From Pelobacter sp. UBA6093 (lineage in GTDB: Bacteria; Desulfobacterota; Desulfuromonadia; Desulfuromonadales; Syntrophotaleaceae), in NCBI GenBank assembly GCA_002435955.1, contig DIWZ01000008.1, forward strand, positions 37,168-101,167: a stretch of DNA of 64,000 nt, read 5' to 3'. The number at the start of each line of letters is the position of its first letter. The first letter of the stretch is position 1. The notes under the pieces were generated by a model. It did no database searches, was not told the origin of the DNA, and worked only from the letters and a program-made list of their open reading frames with translations. Both the position numbers and the translations under genes were made by a program. Positions 16,429-25,680 of the stretch are shown here, piece by piece.

Positions 16429-16752
16429 TTACTCCAGGGGATACCCGGCCTTTTTCCAGGCTTCGACTCCTCCCTCGAGAGCTTCGGTGTTCCTGTAGCC
16501 TTGCTTCATAAGTTCGACTGCCCGACCGGCAGAGGTGTTTTCATCGGGTCAGTTGCAGTAAAAGATAATTTCCTGCTCCTTTTGAATGTCGAGCAGCCTG
16601 TTCAGGAAATGATGCAGCGATTCGGCTCCCTGGAGATGCACCGACTGGAACTTTTCATCTGACTCGTAACCGCATACCAGAATCGCCTTGCCCGAATTCA
16701 TTCTGCGGCGTGTCTCCATTGGCGAGACGCGTGTTACCTCTGACTTTTGCAT
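16429..16752 (-). CDS. rhodanese-like protein, probable selenoprotein (in-frame TGA)
   Basis: Translation from ATG 16752 (CACGGAGG ribosome site) gives 67 residues ending IIFYCN, then TGA at 16549-16551, then 39 codons in the same frame (PDENTSAGRAVEL ... GGVEAWKKAGYPLE) to TAA at 16429. Read through, the 107-residue product is a complete single-domain rhodanese: EALEGGVEAWKKAGYPLE is the classic C-terminal signature. Relatives carry YCxCPxE at the loop, so the TGA sits where a Cys is expected and probably encodes selenocysteine (YCN-U-PDE). A hairpin with a GGUC loop starts 16 bases after the TGA. The gene follows cydB on the same strand by 73 bases. Confidence 0.8.
16518..16532 (-). promoter_or_regulatory. 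SECIS-like hairpin
   Basis: On the minus strand, 16 bases after the TGA, CUGCC-GGUCG-GGCAG forms a five-pair GC-rich stem with a five-base loop. Bacterial SECIS elements lie in the coding region just downstream of UGA, and the E. coli fdhF element has GGUC in its apical loop. Position and loop both fit. The lower stem is weak. Confidence 0.65.
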
Positions 16753-16825
16753 AATGAACCTCCGTGAAAAATGTTTCTGGATTGCTCGTTAACCTCTTTT
16801 CAGCTTGGGCGGCTCCCGCCGCGCA

Positions 16826-17848
16826 TCATAGCCTGAAGTCCTCCGGCGGGGCTTCCGGGTCGGGAGATCCGCGAAAGGTCCAGTAGAGATAGAACAGGGA
16901 CGGCGCCAGAACGATCACGCCGAAGGGCAGCACCGTGAAAAAAGCCAGCAGGGTTGCCCGCGGGGCGGCGGCTTCGGCGATGGACAACTGGCCCAGCAGC
17001 AGATCCGGATACAGGGCCGCGGCGAAACCGAGCAGGGTAAAGGCCACAGTGGCACCGGCGCCGATCTGGGCGGCCGCAAAACGGCGCCGCCACAGCAGGA
17101 CCTCGGTGAGCAGACCGCAGCCCACCGTCAGGGCGATACAGACCAGGGTTCGGGGCAAGCCCAGCCGGGCGGCAAAAGCGGGCGCATTCAGCATGGCGAC
17201 CGGGATCTGCAGGGTGGTCAAGCCGCCCAGTACCAGAGCGGCGATCATGCCTCGCCTGCGGAAATCCTCCTGCAGCTCCCCCCGGGTGCGTACCGCCATG
17301 TAGATCGGGGTCAGGTAGGCGCAGATCGCCATGCCGATCAGCCCTCCGACCAGGGTGAAGGGGTTGATCCAGTGCCAGGGTGCCGCCAGCACGCGGCCTG
17401 CCTCCAGTCGGATGCTTCCCCCGGCCGTGGCGACCACTGCCATGCCCAGCGCCATGGGGGTGAGCATGCTGGAAATCCCGAAGGTGCGCGCGATCAGAGG
17501 CACGCCCCGACCGGTCTGCCGGCCGAAATGGCGAAATGCGAAGGCCGCGCCGCGAAAATTGATCCCCACCAGGGCGATCACCAGCGGCGCGAGCAGGGCG
17601 ATGAACAGGGCGGCGAAGGCCCTGGGAAACACCATGAACAGCACCACCACTACGTAAATGAGCCATACGTGGTTGGTTTCCCACACCGGGCCGATGGCAT
17701 GGAACAGGCTTTCCCGCTGCTCCTGTTTGCGGGGACCGGAGGCCAGCGCGGTCCAGATGCCGCCGCCGAAATCGGCGCCGCCGAAAACGGCGTACATGAT
17801 CAGCCCCAGCAGCAGGGCTGCGGCAGCCAGTTCGTCAAGAGTCGGCAT
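16826..17848 (-). CDS. cydB: cytochrome bd-type oxidase subunit II
   Basis: The 340-residue membrane protein starts with the CydB pattern (MYAVFGGADFGGGIWTAL) and contains GPVWETNHVWLIYVVVVLFM, the most conserved region of the family, plus about eight further helices. It forms the quinol oxidase with CydA and reduces oxygen to water. Its start overlaps the end of cydA by 14 bases, so the two are coupled. No cydX-type small subunit is visible downstream; the rhodanese gene follows instead. In an otherwise anaerobe-like gene set it would serve oxygen protection or microaerobic respiration. Confidence 0.94.
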   Translation of the reverse strand: MPTLDELAAAALLLGLIMYAVFGGADFGGGIWTALASGPRKQEQRESLFHAIGPVWETNHVWLIYVVVVLFMVFPRAFAALFIALLAPLVIALVGINFRGAAFAFRHFGRQTGRGVPLIARTFGISSMLTPMALGMAVVATAGGSIRLEAGRVLAAPWHWINPFTLVGGLIGMAICAYLTPIYMAVRTRGELQEDFRRRGMIAALVLGGLTTLQIPVAMLNAPAFAARLGLPRTLVCIALTVGCGLLTEVLLWRRRFAAAQIGAGATVAFTLLGFAAALYPDLLLGQLSIAEAAAPRATLLAFFTVLPFGVIVLAPSLFYLYWTFRGSPDPEAPPEDFRL

Positions 17849-19166
17849 GGCGTTCCTCCCGGTCGGCGACGGGGCCTGCGGTCGGTGGCTCCGCCGGCAG
17901 CAGCATCTTCATCAGGCCCGCGGTAAGCAGGATGTAAACCAGCAGGAAGACGGCGAACAGCACGGCGATCCCCTCGTTGGGGGTGGCGCCGGCGGCAACC
18001 TTCATCACCCCCTGGATGATCCAGGGCTGGCGGCCGAATTCGGTTACCATCCACCCGCATTCCAGCGCAATCAGGCCGAAGGGTGCGGCCAGCACCACCA
18101 GCCACAACAGGCGCCGGTTGCCAGTGATATCGTCCTTGAGCCAGATACGCCACCAGAACCAGCCGGCCACCGCCGCCATGATGAAGAAAGCCCCGACCAT
18201 CAGATCGAAGAAGGGGTGCACCAGCCGCGGATCGGGCACCTCGTCGGCCGGAAAGTCGTTGAGCCCCCGCACCACACCGGCGGGATCCTTGTAGGCGAGC
18301 AGGCTCAGCAGTTTGGGGATTTTGATGCCGAAATGTACCTCGCCGGTGGCCGGATCGGGCCAGCCGCCGATGACCAGTGGCGCCCCGGCCATGGTCTCGA
18401 AATGGGCTTCCGCCGCCGCCAGCTTGGTCGGCTGGTGCTCGGCCAGAAACGCCGCCGCCCAGTCGCCGCTGACCAGCATGAAGGGCAGGCTGCAGCTGCC
18501 GACCGCCAGCGCCAGCACCAGGACTCGTTTGAGGTAGGGGCTGGCGCCCTGGCGCAGCAGGGCCAGGGCGTAGATGCCGGCCATGCCGAAGCCGGTGGCC
18601 GCATAGGCCGCCAGGGTGCCGTGCACCGCCTGGTGGGCAAAAGCGGGGTTCAACATCGCCGCCAGCGGCGATACGTCCCTGAGGGCGCCCCCTTCGAGGG
18701 TGAAGCCGGTCGGGGTGTTCATCCAGGCATTGGCGCTGATGACGAACACGGCGGACAGGGCCGCCGACAGGGCCAGAGGAATGGTGCAGAGAAACAGGGC
18801 CCGCCGCGAGAGGCGCTGCTCGCCGTAGATGTAAAGCGCGAGAAAGATCGCCTCGGTGAAAAACGCGTAGCCCTCCATCCAGAAGGGCATGCCGATCAGC
18901 GGCCCGCTGAACTCCATGAAGCGCGGCCACAGCAGGCCGAGTTCAAAGGAGAGGACCGTGCCCGACACGGCGCCGATGGCGAACAGCAGACCCGCCGGGC
19001 GGATCCAGGCCCGGGCCATCCGGTGGTACAGCTCGTCGCCGGTGCGCAGGGCGATACCTTCCGCCAGCATCAGCATCAGCGGCAGGCCGATGCCGATGGT
19101 GGCATAGATGATGTGGAAACCGAGGGACACGCCCATCAGGGCGCGGGCAGCCATGACATTGTCCAT
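17835..19166 (-). CDS. cydA: cytochrome bd-type oxidase subunit I, short Q-loop (CIO-like)
   Basis: The 443-residue protein contains the heme and quinol motifs of CydA: an N-terminal His in SLGFHIIYATIGIGLPL, RFMEFSGPLIGMPFWMEGYAFF, and GWMVTEFGRQPWIIQG. The quinol loop is short: a KLAAAEAHFE segment is present but the long insert of E. coli CydA is missing. Overall length and sequence fit the cyanide-insensitive oxidase (CIO) branch. ATG 19166 (MDNVMAARALMG) begins the first helix; the longer frame to 19229 is not supported. It is the first gene of cydA-cydB-rhodanese. Confidence 0.93.
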   Translation of the reverse strand: MDNVMAARALMGVSLGFHIIYATIGIGLPLMLMLAEGIALRTGDELYHRMARAWIRPAGLLFAIGAVSGTVLSFELGLLWPRFMEFSGPLIGMPFWMEGYAFFTEAIFLALYIYGEQRLSRRALFLCTIPLALSAALSAVFVISANAWMNTPTGFTLEGGALRDVSPLAAMLNPAFAHQAVHGTLAAYAATGFGMAGIYALALLRQGASPYLKRVLVLALAVGSCSLPFMLVSGDWAAAFLAEHQPTKLAAAEAHFETMAGAPLVIGGWPDPATGEVHFGIKIPKLLSLLAYKDPAGVVRGLNDFPADEVPDPRLVHPFFDLMVGAFFIMAAVAGWFWWRIWLKDDITGNRRLLWLVVLAAPFGLIALECGWMVTEFGRQPWIIQGVMKVAAGATPNEGIAVLFAVFLLVYILLTAGLMKMLLPAEPPTAGPVADREERHADS

Positions 19167-19296
19167 GGGATGCTCTCCTGTGCCGGGGGTATATCGGCAC
19201 AGTTTATCATCGGATCTGCGGTTATCCATCCCGCATGCGATATTTGGTCCCCGGACTCCTCTCCTGCTTCCGTACCAGCGGCGAGATACTCCGCTC

Positions 19297-19329
19297 GTAG
19301 GATGTGGTGAGGTACGAACCGCATCGGGG
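19297..19329 (+). repeat. GTAGGATGTGGTGAGG dispersed motif, copy 1
   Basis: The motif beginning GTAGGATGTGGTGAGG and followed by a CGAACCGCATCGG-like segment is repeated at 30934-30966. A shorter match (14 bases) is at 16307-16320. All copies are intergenic. Confidence 0.6.
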
Positions 19330-19454
19330 TTTAATGAAATAGGGAATCTGGTTATACACTTGGCTCAAGTGATTTGACTTGCCCTTCGACTTTTTTGCAC
19401 TTTGTGTACTTGATAGGCCCCTGAGGTAAAAAAAGCAGAATCTAAAAGCCTGAA

Positions 19455-19557
19455 CCACGAAGGACACGAAGGACACGAAGAGGAAAACTAAGGCAAGAGC
19501 AAACCATAGGTGTTTGTTTTGTAAGTATTTCTTCGTGCGCTTCGTGTCCTTCGTGGT
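19455..19557. repeat. CACGAAGGACACGAAG palindromic element, copy 2
   Basis: Arms of CCACGAAGGACACGAAG type (from 19455) and CTTCGTGTCCTTCGTGG type (to 19557) surround a loop nearly identical to that of the copy at 3764-3864, in the same orientation. The sequences flanking the arms are in the opposite orientation to those of copy 1. Confidence 0.85.
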
Positions 19558-19565
19558 AAATATTG

Positions 19566-19646
19566 AATTTGGTTGTCCACTTTACGCCAGCGGTGCACCG
19601 GCTTTCGAAGAATTAGGGCAGTTTGAGAAAAGTGCATAAACAGAAT
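19566..19646 (-). repeat. flank module of the palindromic element, inverted copy
   Basis: Read on the minus strand this matches 3671-3745: TATGCACTTTTCT, then GCCCTAATTCTTCGAAAGCC, then TGCACCGCTGGCGT and a GGACAA segment, with few differences. It abuts palindrome copy 2 on the right, whereas in copy 1 it abuts on the left. Confidence 0.8.
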
Positions 19647-19700
19647 ATGGAAAAACCGGCCCTGCCTTGTGAGGAGGGTTGCAGAGGACGGTGCCCTTTT

Positions 19701-19728
19701 CTGACAACAGGCGAGAATATGCTATAAA
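19701..19728 (+). promoter_or_regulatory. promoter upstream of gltB
   Basis: CTGACA (19701-19706; five of six to TTGACA) and TATAAA (19723-19728; five of six to TATAAT) are 16 bases apart, with an extended TGC before the -10. It lies 120 bases upstream of the gltB start, outside the repeats. Confidence 0.55.
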
Positions 19729-19848
19729 TTCACAAGTAGCTGGCCCGTGCATTGAACCGCACGGGACAGCGGAGTGGTTGGTTTTCGTTGGCGTTTGTCT
19801 GTGTGCCTCCCTCTGTTGCCGAATGTTGATGCGGGAAAGAAGGCGTTG

Positions 19849-22800
19849 ATGGATTTTGGCGAGCGGTTTCACGACAGTTGCGGCTTCGGCCTGCTGGCCC
19901 AGATCAAAAACCGGCCGAGCCATGCCCTAGTGGAGGATGCCATCCGGGCTCTTGCGCGGCTGATGCATCGCGGTGCCATCGCCGCCGACGGCAAGACCGG
20001 CGACGGTAGCGGTCTGCTCTGTTCCATGCCGCAGGACTTCATGCGGCGGGTTGCGAAGGAAGGCGGCGTCTCGCTTCCCGAGCAGTTCGCCGTGGCCATG
20101 CTGTTTCTCGGCGATGAGGAGCGTCAGCTTGAGGTTTTTCGGGAAGAGTGCGTAAAAAACGACCTCCAGTTGCTGCATGTTCGCGAGGTGCCCCTGGATA
20201 CCGGGGCCCTCGGCGAGCGCGCCCTGAAGCTGTTGCCGAAAATCCTTCAGGCCTTTGTGGTCCCAGCCGCGCTGGTTGCCACCCGGCGTTTCGATGCGCT
20301 GCTCTATCTGACCCGCAAGGAAGTGGAGCACCGGCTGACCGCGGAAGAGGGTTTTTACATCCCGTCCTTTTCCCGTAAGGTCATTGTCTACAAGGGGCTG
20401 GTCATGCCGGCCCAAATCCGGATCCTTTATCCGGATCTGGCGCAGGACGATTTCGCCTGCTCCTTCGTACTGTTCCACCAACGCTTTTCCACCAACACCT
20501 TGCCTCTGTGGAAGCTGGCCCAGCCTTTTCGCACCCTGGCTCACAACGGAGAGATCAATTCCCTGCAGGCCAACCGCTTCAATGCCCGGCACAAATTCAA
20601 CGGGGCTTGCAGCCCGGTGTTTTCCGACGCTGAACTGGCGCGGCTGCTGCCGCTGCTGGAGGAAAACGTCAGCGACAGCGCGAGCCTCGACAACAAGCTC
20701 GAATTCCTGCTCGCCAACGGCATGGATTTCTTTAAGGCGGTGCGCGCCCTGATCCCGCCGCCGCGCCACAACGTCGCCCACATGGAGCCACACCTGCGCT
20801 CCTTTTACGAATATACTTCCACGGCTTACGAACCCTGGGATGGCCCGGCCGCCATCAGCCTTACCGATGGCCGCTATGTCGGCTGCATTCTCGACCGCAA
20901 TGGACTGCGGCCGGCCAAGTATCTGATCACCACCGACGACCGGCTACTGGTGACCAGCGAATACGGGGTGCTGGACATCCCCCCCGAGCAAATCCGTGAG
21001 CGCGGCCGCCTGCAGAGCGGGCAGATGATCGCCGTCGACCTGGAACAGGATCAGTTTTTCACCACCGGGGATATCGACCGCTATCTGATGGAGTCCCAGC
21101 CCTACAGCGACTGGCTGACCGAACACACCTGCTACCTGCAGGAATTCATCGAGCAGCAGTTCGACGACCTGACGGGCTACGAGTGCGCCGACCTGGCGGT
21201 CCGGCAGCGCTATTTCAACGTCACCCACGAGACCCTGGAGATCTTCATCCGGCCGATGCTCGAAGCGGGCAAGGAGCCCACCGGCTCCATGGGCGACGAT
21301 ACGCCGATGGCCGCTTTTTCCAGCCAGCAGCGCAGTTTCAGCGATTTTTTTCGCCAGCACTTCGCCCAGGTGACCAACCCACCCATCGATCCCTACCGGG
21401 AAAAGGCGGTGATGTCCACCACCGTCGGCTTCGGCGAACTGGGCAACCCTCTCATGGAAACCGCGGACCGGGCGCGGCGCCTGAAAAGTATCTCGCCGAT
21501 CCTCTCCCGGGAGATCTTCGGCGTGTTGCTCTCTTTCGGCGACCCGGATCATCCTCGTTATGATCCGAGCTACCGGGTCGGCGTCTTCCCTACCGGTTTC
21601 CGGAGCGATCTGCAGGCCAGCCTGCGGCTGCTCGGCGATCAGGTGGAGCAGAGGGTAGGGGAAGAGGGCGTGCGCACCATCGTGCTCGATGATCGGGTGG
21701 TCGACGCCGGGCTCAAGGTCATTCCCATGGCCATGGCGGTTGGCTATATCAACCAGCGACTGCTGCAGGCAGGGCTGCGCCACCTGGTGAGCATCGTGGC
21801 GGTGACCGGCGAGGTCTGCGAACCGCATGCCGCCTGCGTGCTGCTGGGCTACGGGGCCATGGCGGTCTATCCCTGGCTGCTTTACGCCAGCGGCCTGGCG
21901 CTGTGTGCGCGCACTGATCGCACTCCCCGGGAAACCCGCCGGGCGCTGCGCAATCTGTACCAGGCCCTGACCATGGGAATTCTCAAGATCATGTCGAAGA
22001 TGGGGATCAGCACCGTCGCCAGTTACTGCAACGCCGCGCTGTTCGACATCATCGGCCTGTCCCGTGAGATCGGGGCGGACTGCTTTCCCGGTACCGCGAT
22101 CCATCTACCGGGCTTGAGTTACGCGCAGATCGAGCAGCGCATCGACGCGGTGCACGGCAAGGTGTTCCGGCGCAACTACATGACCCCCATCTATCCGGTC
22201 GAGATCGGCAGCTTCTACCAGCACAATGCCGCCAGCGAATATCACGATTTCGGTGCGCAGGTGGTTTTGGCGGCGCACCAATTCGCCCGCACCCTGGAAC
22301 GGGAGGACTACCTGGCCTTCCGCGACCGGGTGGCGCGCCGCGAGGGCTGCTTCATCCGCGATTTTTTCGCTTTCAACAGTCCCAACCCGCCGGTCCCCCT
22401 CGAGGAGGTGGAGCCGGTGGAGGCTATCACCCGCCGTTTCGATTCGGCGGCCATGTCGCTGGGGGCTTTGTCGCCGGAATGCCACGAGGCTCTGGCCGAG
22501 GCGCTGACCATCCTCGGCGGCTGCTCCAACAGCGGGGAGGGGGGCGAGGACCCGGCCCGCTACAAGACCAGCCGCAACAGCAAGATCAAGCAGATCGCCT
22601 CGGGGCGGTTCGGTGTGACGCCGGCCTACCTGCGCAGCGCCGAGGAGATCCAGATCAAGATCGCCCAGGGCGCCAAACCCGGCGAGGGCGGCCAGTTGCC
22701 CGGCAACAAGGTGAGCCCGCTCATTGCCAGCCTGCGCTATACGGTGCCGGGGGTGACGCTGATCTCGCCGCCGCCGCACCACGATATCTATTCCATCGAG

Positions 22801-24270
22801 GATTTGGCGCAGCTTATTTTCGATCTGCGGCAGGTCAATCCGGGCGCCCGCATCTGCGTCAAACTGGTTTCCTGCGACGGTGTTGGTACCATCGCCGCCG
22901 GCGTGGCCAAGGCCTATGCCGATCGCATCGTGGTGTCGGGCTGCGAGGGGGGTACAGGCGCCGCGCCGCAGACTTCCATCAAATTCGCCGGTAACCCCTG
23001 GGAACTGGGGCTGAGCGAAGCCCATAACAGTCTCAAGGCCAACAACCTGCGCGAACTGGTGGAGCTGCAGACCGATGGCGGCTTCAAGATCGGTGCCGAC
23101 GTGGTCAAGGCGGCCATGCTGGGTGCCGAATTCTATGGCTTTGGTACCGCCCTGCTGGTGATGCTCGGCTGCAAGATGCTGAGGGTCTGCCACCTGAATA
23201 CCTGTTCGGTGGGTGTCGCCACCCAGCATCCGGTGCTGCGCGAGCATTTTGTCGGCACGGTGGACAAGGTGGTGGCCTACCTGCGCAATGTCGCCGAGGA
23301 TGTGCGCGAGATCCTCGCCGGGCTGGGGATGCGCAGCCTTGACGAGGTGATCGGACGCAGCGATCTGCTGGCGGTGATCGACCATCCCAAGGCGGCCAGT
23401 TTCGACTTCTCCCGGGTGCTGCACCGCATCGACGGCCCCGACCTGCGGCGACTGCCCAACCTGCCGTTTGACGACAACGCCTTCGAAAAACAGGTGCTGG
23501 AGGAGGTGCTGCCGGTGATCCGCGATCCGCGCCGCGAGGTGCTGGTGGAGCGGCGCATCCAGAACATCAACCGCAGCTTCGGCGCCCTGATCAGCGGCGA
23601 GGTGGCCCATTATTTCGGCAATACCGGGCTGCCCCGCAACGCGCTGACCTTCCGCCTGCAGGGCGTGGCCGGCCAGTCGCTGGGGGCGTTTCTGGTCACC
23701 GGCCTCAACATCTTCCTCGAAGGGGTGGCCAACGACTACGTCGGCAAGGGGATGCACGGCGGGCGCATCATTGTTACCCCGGCCATTTACCAGGACGGCG
23801 CCTCGGCGGTTGGCAACACCTGCCTCTACGGTGCTACCGGCGGCAAGCTGTTCGTCGCAGGTACTGCCGGAGAGAGGTTCGCAGTGCGCAATTCGGGGGC
23901 GCTGGCGGTGGTGGAAGGCACCGGCGACCATGCCTGCGAATACATGACCGGTGGCACGGTGGTGATCCTTGGCGAGACCGGCATCAATTTCGGCGCCGGC
24001 ATGACCGGCGGCGCGGCCTTCGTCTACGACCGCGGGAAAACCTTCATGGACAAGCTCAACCGTGAACTGGTGGAGGCGCGCCGCATCAACGTCGACGAGG
24101 ACAGCGAAGGCAAGATCTATCTGCGCAAGATCCTGCTCAGCTTCCACAACCGCACCCACAGCCCTAAAGCCGCCCGCATCCTGGACAACTTTCGCGAAGA
24201 ACTGGCCTATTTCTGGATGGTAACCCCCAAGGACATGAAGGCGCCGTTGAACCCGAAAGAAGGGGATTGA
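19849..24270 (+). CDS. gltB: glutamate synthase large subunit
   Basis: This protein of 1473 residues makes glutamate from 2-oxoglutarate and the ammonia released from glutamine. Cys11 in HDSCGFGLLA would be the N-terminal nucleophile after removal of a ten-residue propeptide. The class II amidotransferase domain continues to about residue 400 (HQRFSTNT, LAHNGEIN). The FMN/3Fe-4S synthase domain includes GEGGEDPARY and GAKPGEGGQLPG, and the Cys cluster near MLGCKMLRVCHLNTCSVGVATQ. The C-terminal GXGXG helix domain holds GNTCLYGATGGKLFVAG and YMTGGTVVILG. ATG 19849 fits the propeptide better than 19774. It forms an operon with gltD, three bases apart. Confidence 0.97.
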   Translation: MDFGERFHDSCGFGLLAQIKNRPSHALVEDAIRALARLMHRGAIAADGKTGDGSGLLCSMPQDFMRRVAKEGGVSLPEQFAVAMLFLGDEERQLEVFREECVKNDLQLLHVREVPLDTGALGERALKLLPKILQAFVVPAALVATRRFDALLYLTRKEVEHRLTAEEGFYIPSFSRKVIVYKGLVMPAQIRILYPDLAQDDFACSFVLFHQRFSTNTLPLWKLAQPFRTLAHNGEINSLQANRFNARHKFNGACSPVFSDAELARLLPLLEENVSDSASLDNKLEFLLANGMDFFKAVRALIPPPRHNVAHMEPHLRSFYEYTSTAYEPWDGPAAISLTDGRYVGCILDRNGLRPAKYLITTDDRLLVTSEYGVLDIPPEQIRERGRLQSGQMIAVDLEQDQFFTTGDIDRYLMESQPYSDWLTEHTCYLQEFIEQQFDDLTGYECADLAVRQRYFNVTHETLEIFIRPMLEAGKEPTGSMGDDTPMAAFSSQQRSFSDFFRQHFAQVTNPPIDPYREKAVMSTTVGFGELGNPLMETADRARRLKSISPILSREIFGVLLSFGDPDHPRYDPSYRVGVFPTGFRSDLQASLRLLGDQVEQRVGEEGVRTIVLDDRVVDAGLKVIPMAMAVGYINQRLLQAGLRHLVSIVAVTGEVCEPHAACVLLGYGAMAVYPWLLYASGLALCARTDRTPRETRRALRNLYQALTMGILKIMSKMGISTVASYCNAALFDIIGLSREIGADCFPGTAIHLPGLSYAQIEQRIDAVHGKVFRRNYMTPIYPVEIGSFYQHNAASEYHDFGAQVVLAAHQFARTLEREDYLAFRDRVARREGCFIRDFFAFNSPNPPVPLEEVEPVEAITRRFDSAAMSLGALSPECHEALAEALTILGGCSNSGEGGEDPARYKTSRNSKIKQIASGRFGVTPAYLRSAEEIQIKIAQGAKPGEGGQLPGNKVSPLIASLRYTVPGVTLISPPPHHDIYSIEDLAQLIFDLRQVNPGARICVKLVSCDGVGTIAAGVAKAYADRIVVSGCEGGTGAAPQTSIKFAGNPWELGLSEAHNSLKANNLRELVELQTDGGFKIGADVVKAAMLGAEFYGFGTALLVMLGCKMLRVCHLNTCSVGVATQHPVLREHFVGTVDKVVAYLRNVAEDVREILAGLGMRSLDEVIGRSDLLAVIDHPKAASFDFSRVLHRIDGPDLRRLPNLPFDDNAFEKQVLEEVLPVIRDPRREVLVERRIQNINRSFGALISGEVAHYFGNTGLPRNALTFRLQGVAGQSLGAFLVTGLNIFLEGVANDYVGKGMHGGRIIVTPAIYQDGASAVGNTCLYGATGGKLFVAGTAGERFAVRNSGALAVVEGTGDHACEYMTGGTVVILGETGINFGAGMTGGAAFVYDRGKTFMDKLNRELVEARRINVDEDSEGKIYLRKILLSFHNRTHSPKAARILDNFREELAYFWMVTPKDMKAPLNPKEGD

Positions 24271-24273
24271 GCC

Positions 24274-25680
24274 ATGCAGAGTTTTATCGAGGCCAACCGT
24301 CAGGATCCGGAAAAAAAGAACGTCAATCTGCGCGTGCGCAGCTTCGATGAGATTTACCACTACTACAGCCTGGCCCAGGTGGCGCCGCAGGCCGAGCGCT
24401 GCATCCAGTGCGGCGACCCGTTCTGCGCCACCATCGGCTGCCCGCTGGGTAACTACATCCCCCAGTGGCTGGCCGCCATTGCCGCCAAGGATCTCGAACA
24501 GGCTTTCCTGCTCTCCAACGAGAGTTCGCCCTTTCCGGAAATCCTCGGCCGCATCTGTCCGCACAACGTGCTGTGCGAGTGCGCCTGCACCCTGAACGAC
24601 GGCTACGGGGCGATCACCATCGGTCCCATCGAGGCGTCGATAACCGACCTCGCCTTTGCCAACGGGCTGCAGCTGCCTTTCCCCGGCATCACCCGTGAGT
24701 CCAAGGTGGCGGTCATCGGGTCGGGTCCGGCCGGCCTTTCCTGCGCTCACTTTCTGCTGCGGGCCGGCATCGGCGTCGATATGTACGAACGTTCCGACGA
24801 GCCGGGCGGTCTGCTGGCCCTGGGTATCCCCAACTTCAAGCTCGACAAAGCCATCGTCCGGCATCGCTTCGAGATCCTGCGCAAAGCTGGCCTGCGGCTG
24901 CACCTGGGCCAGGAGGTCGGGCGCGATGTGGAGTTCAGCCAGCTGCTCGACAGCCATGACGCGATCTTCCTCGGCACCGGCGCCACCGGCGGCAGGCTGC
25001 CCCACCTGGCCCACGAGCGCCACGGCAACGTGCTTCGCGCCATGGAATTTCTCACCGAGATCCAGCACCGGCTGCAAGGCAACTCCATCCACCCACGTTT
25101 CAACGTGCGGGATAAAAAGGTCGTGGTCATCGGCGGCGGCGACACCGCCATGGACTGCCTGCGCAGCTCGGTGCGTGAAGGAGCCGAAACCGTGACCTGC
25201 CTCTACCGGCGCGACCCCTCCAACATGCCGGGCAGTCATAAGGAATATCACAACGCCCAGGAAGAGGGGGTGACCTTCCTGTTCAACCGGGCGCCGACCC
25301 AGATCATCGTCGACGGTCCGGATGCGCGTTTGACCGGGGTGGAGGTGCGCAACACCCGGCTCGCCGGTTTCGGTACGGACGGCCGCCACCGGGTCGATGA
25401 GATCCCCGGCACCGAACACTGCGTCCTGGCCGATGTGCTGATTCTGGCCCTTGGTTTCGACGTGGAGGAGTTCGATTTTCTCCAACAAGCCGGGGTGGAA
25501 ACCGGACCCCGCCGGTGCATGGTCATCGACCCGCGCACCGGGCGCACCTCCCATCCGAAGATCTATGCCGGCGGCGACTGCTCCCGCGGCGCCCATCTGG
25601 CGGTGACCGCGGCCGCCGACGGGAGGCGTGCGGCCCTGGCAATCATGGAACAGTTGCTCGGGGGGCGTTCAGAGGTATGA
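24274..25680 (+). CDS. gltD: glutamate synthase small subunit
   Basis: The 468-residue flavoprotein passes electrons from NAD(P)H to GltB. The N-terminal part has the two Cys-rich segments for 4Fe-4S centres (CIQCGDPFCATIGCPLGN and ICPHNVLCECACTL). The FAD-binding motif is VAVIGSGPAGLSCAHF (about residue 145) and the NAD(P)H-binding motif is VVVIGGGDTAMDCLR (about residue 285). It lies three bases after gltB. The C-terminal GGDCSRGAHLAVTAAADGRRAA closes the FAD site. Length and motif order are normal. Confidence 0.96.
   Translation: MQSFIEANRQDPEKKNVNLRVRSFDEIYHYYSLAQVAPQAERCIQCGDPFCATIGCPLGNYIPQWLAAIAAKDLEQAFLLSNESSPFPEILGRICPHNVLCECACTLNDGYGAITIGPIEASITDLAFANGLQLPFPGITRESKVAVIGSGPAGLSCAHFLLRAGIGVDMYERSDEPGGLLALGIPNFKLDKAIVRHRFEILRKAGLRLHLGQEVGRDVEFSQLLDSHDAIFLGTGATGGRLPHLAHERHGNVLRAMEFLTEIQHRLQGNSIHPRFNVRDKKVVVIGGGDTAMDCLRSSVREGAETVTCLYRRDPSNMPGSHKEYHNAQEEGVTFLFNRAPTQIIVDGPDARLTGVEVRNTRLAGFGTDGRHRVDEIPGTEHCVLADVLILALGFDVEEFDFLQQAGVETGPRRCMVIDPRTGRTSHPKIYAGGDCSRGAHLAVTAAADGRRAALAIMEQLLGGRSEV

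Larger units (their letters stand above)
19330..19700. repeat. repeat-rich intergenic region upstream of gltB
   Basis: Between divergent cydA and gltB lies a composite of the same repeats seen at 3.6-4.2 kb: an ATCTGGTTATACACTT fragment (about 19347-19362), the palindrome at 19455-19557 and the inverted flank module at 19566-19646. No gene is supported. Confidence 0.65.

Noticed and set aside
16549..16551. The TGA in the rhodanese gene as an ordinary nonsense mutation.
   Set aside because: The downstream frame is undamaged, TGA replaces a position that is Cys in relatives, and a SECIS-like hairpin follows. It remains possible and is stated as the refuting alternative.
16753..16825. A cydX-like third subunit gene after cydB.
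   Set aside because: Only a nine-codon hydrophilic frame is present near the end of cydB, without a membrane helix.
17658..19310. A 550-codon open frame on the plus strand.
   Set aside because: Antisense to cydA and cydB; composition is a shadow of the real genes.
22105..25596. A 1163-codon open frame on the minus strand.
   Set aside because: It lies entirely antisense to gltB and gltD, which have complete motifs. Its composition is the His/Gln/Gly-rich shadow expected of GC-rich coding DNA, with no domain recognisable.
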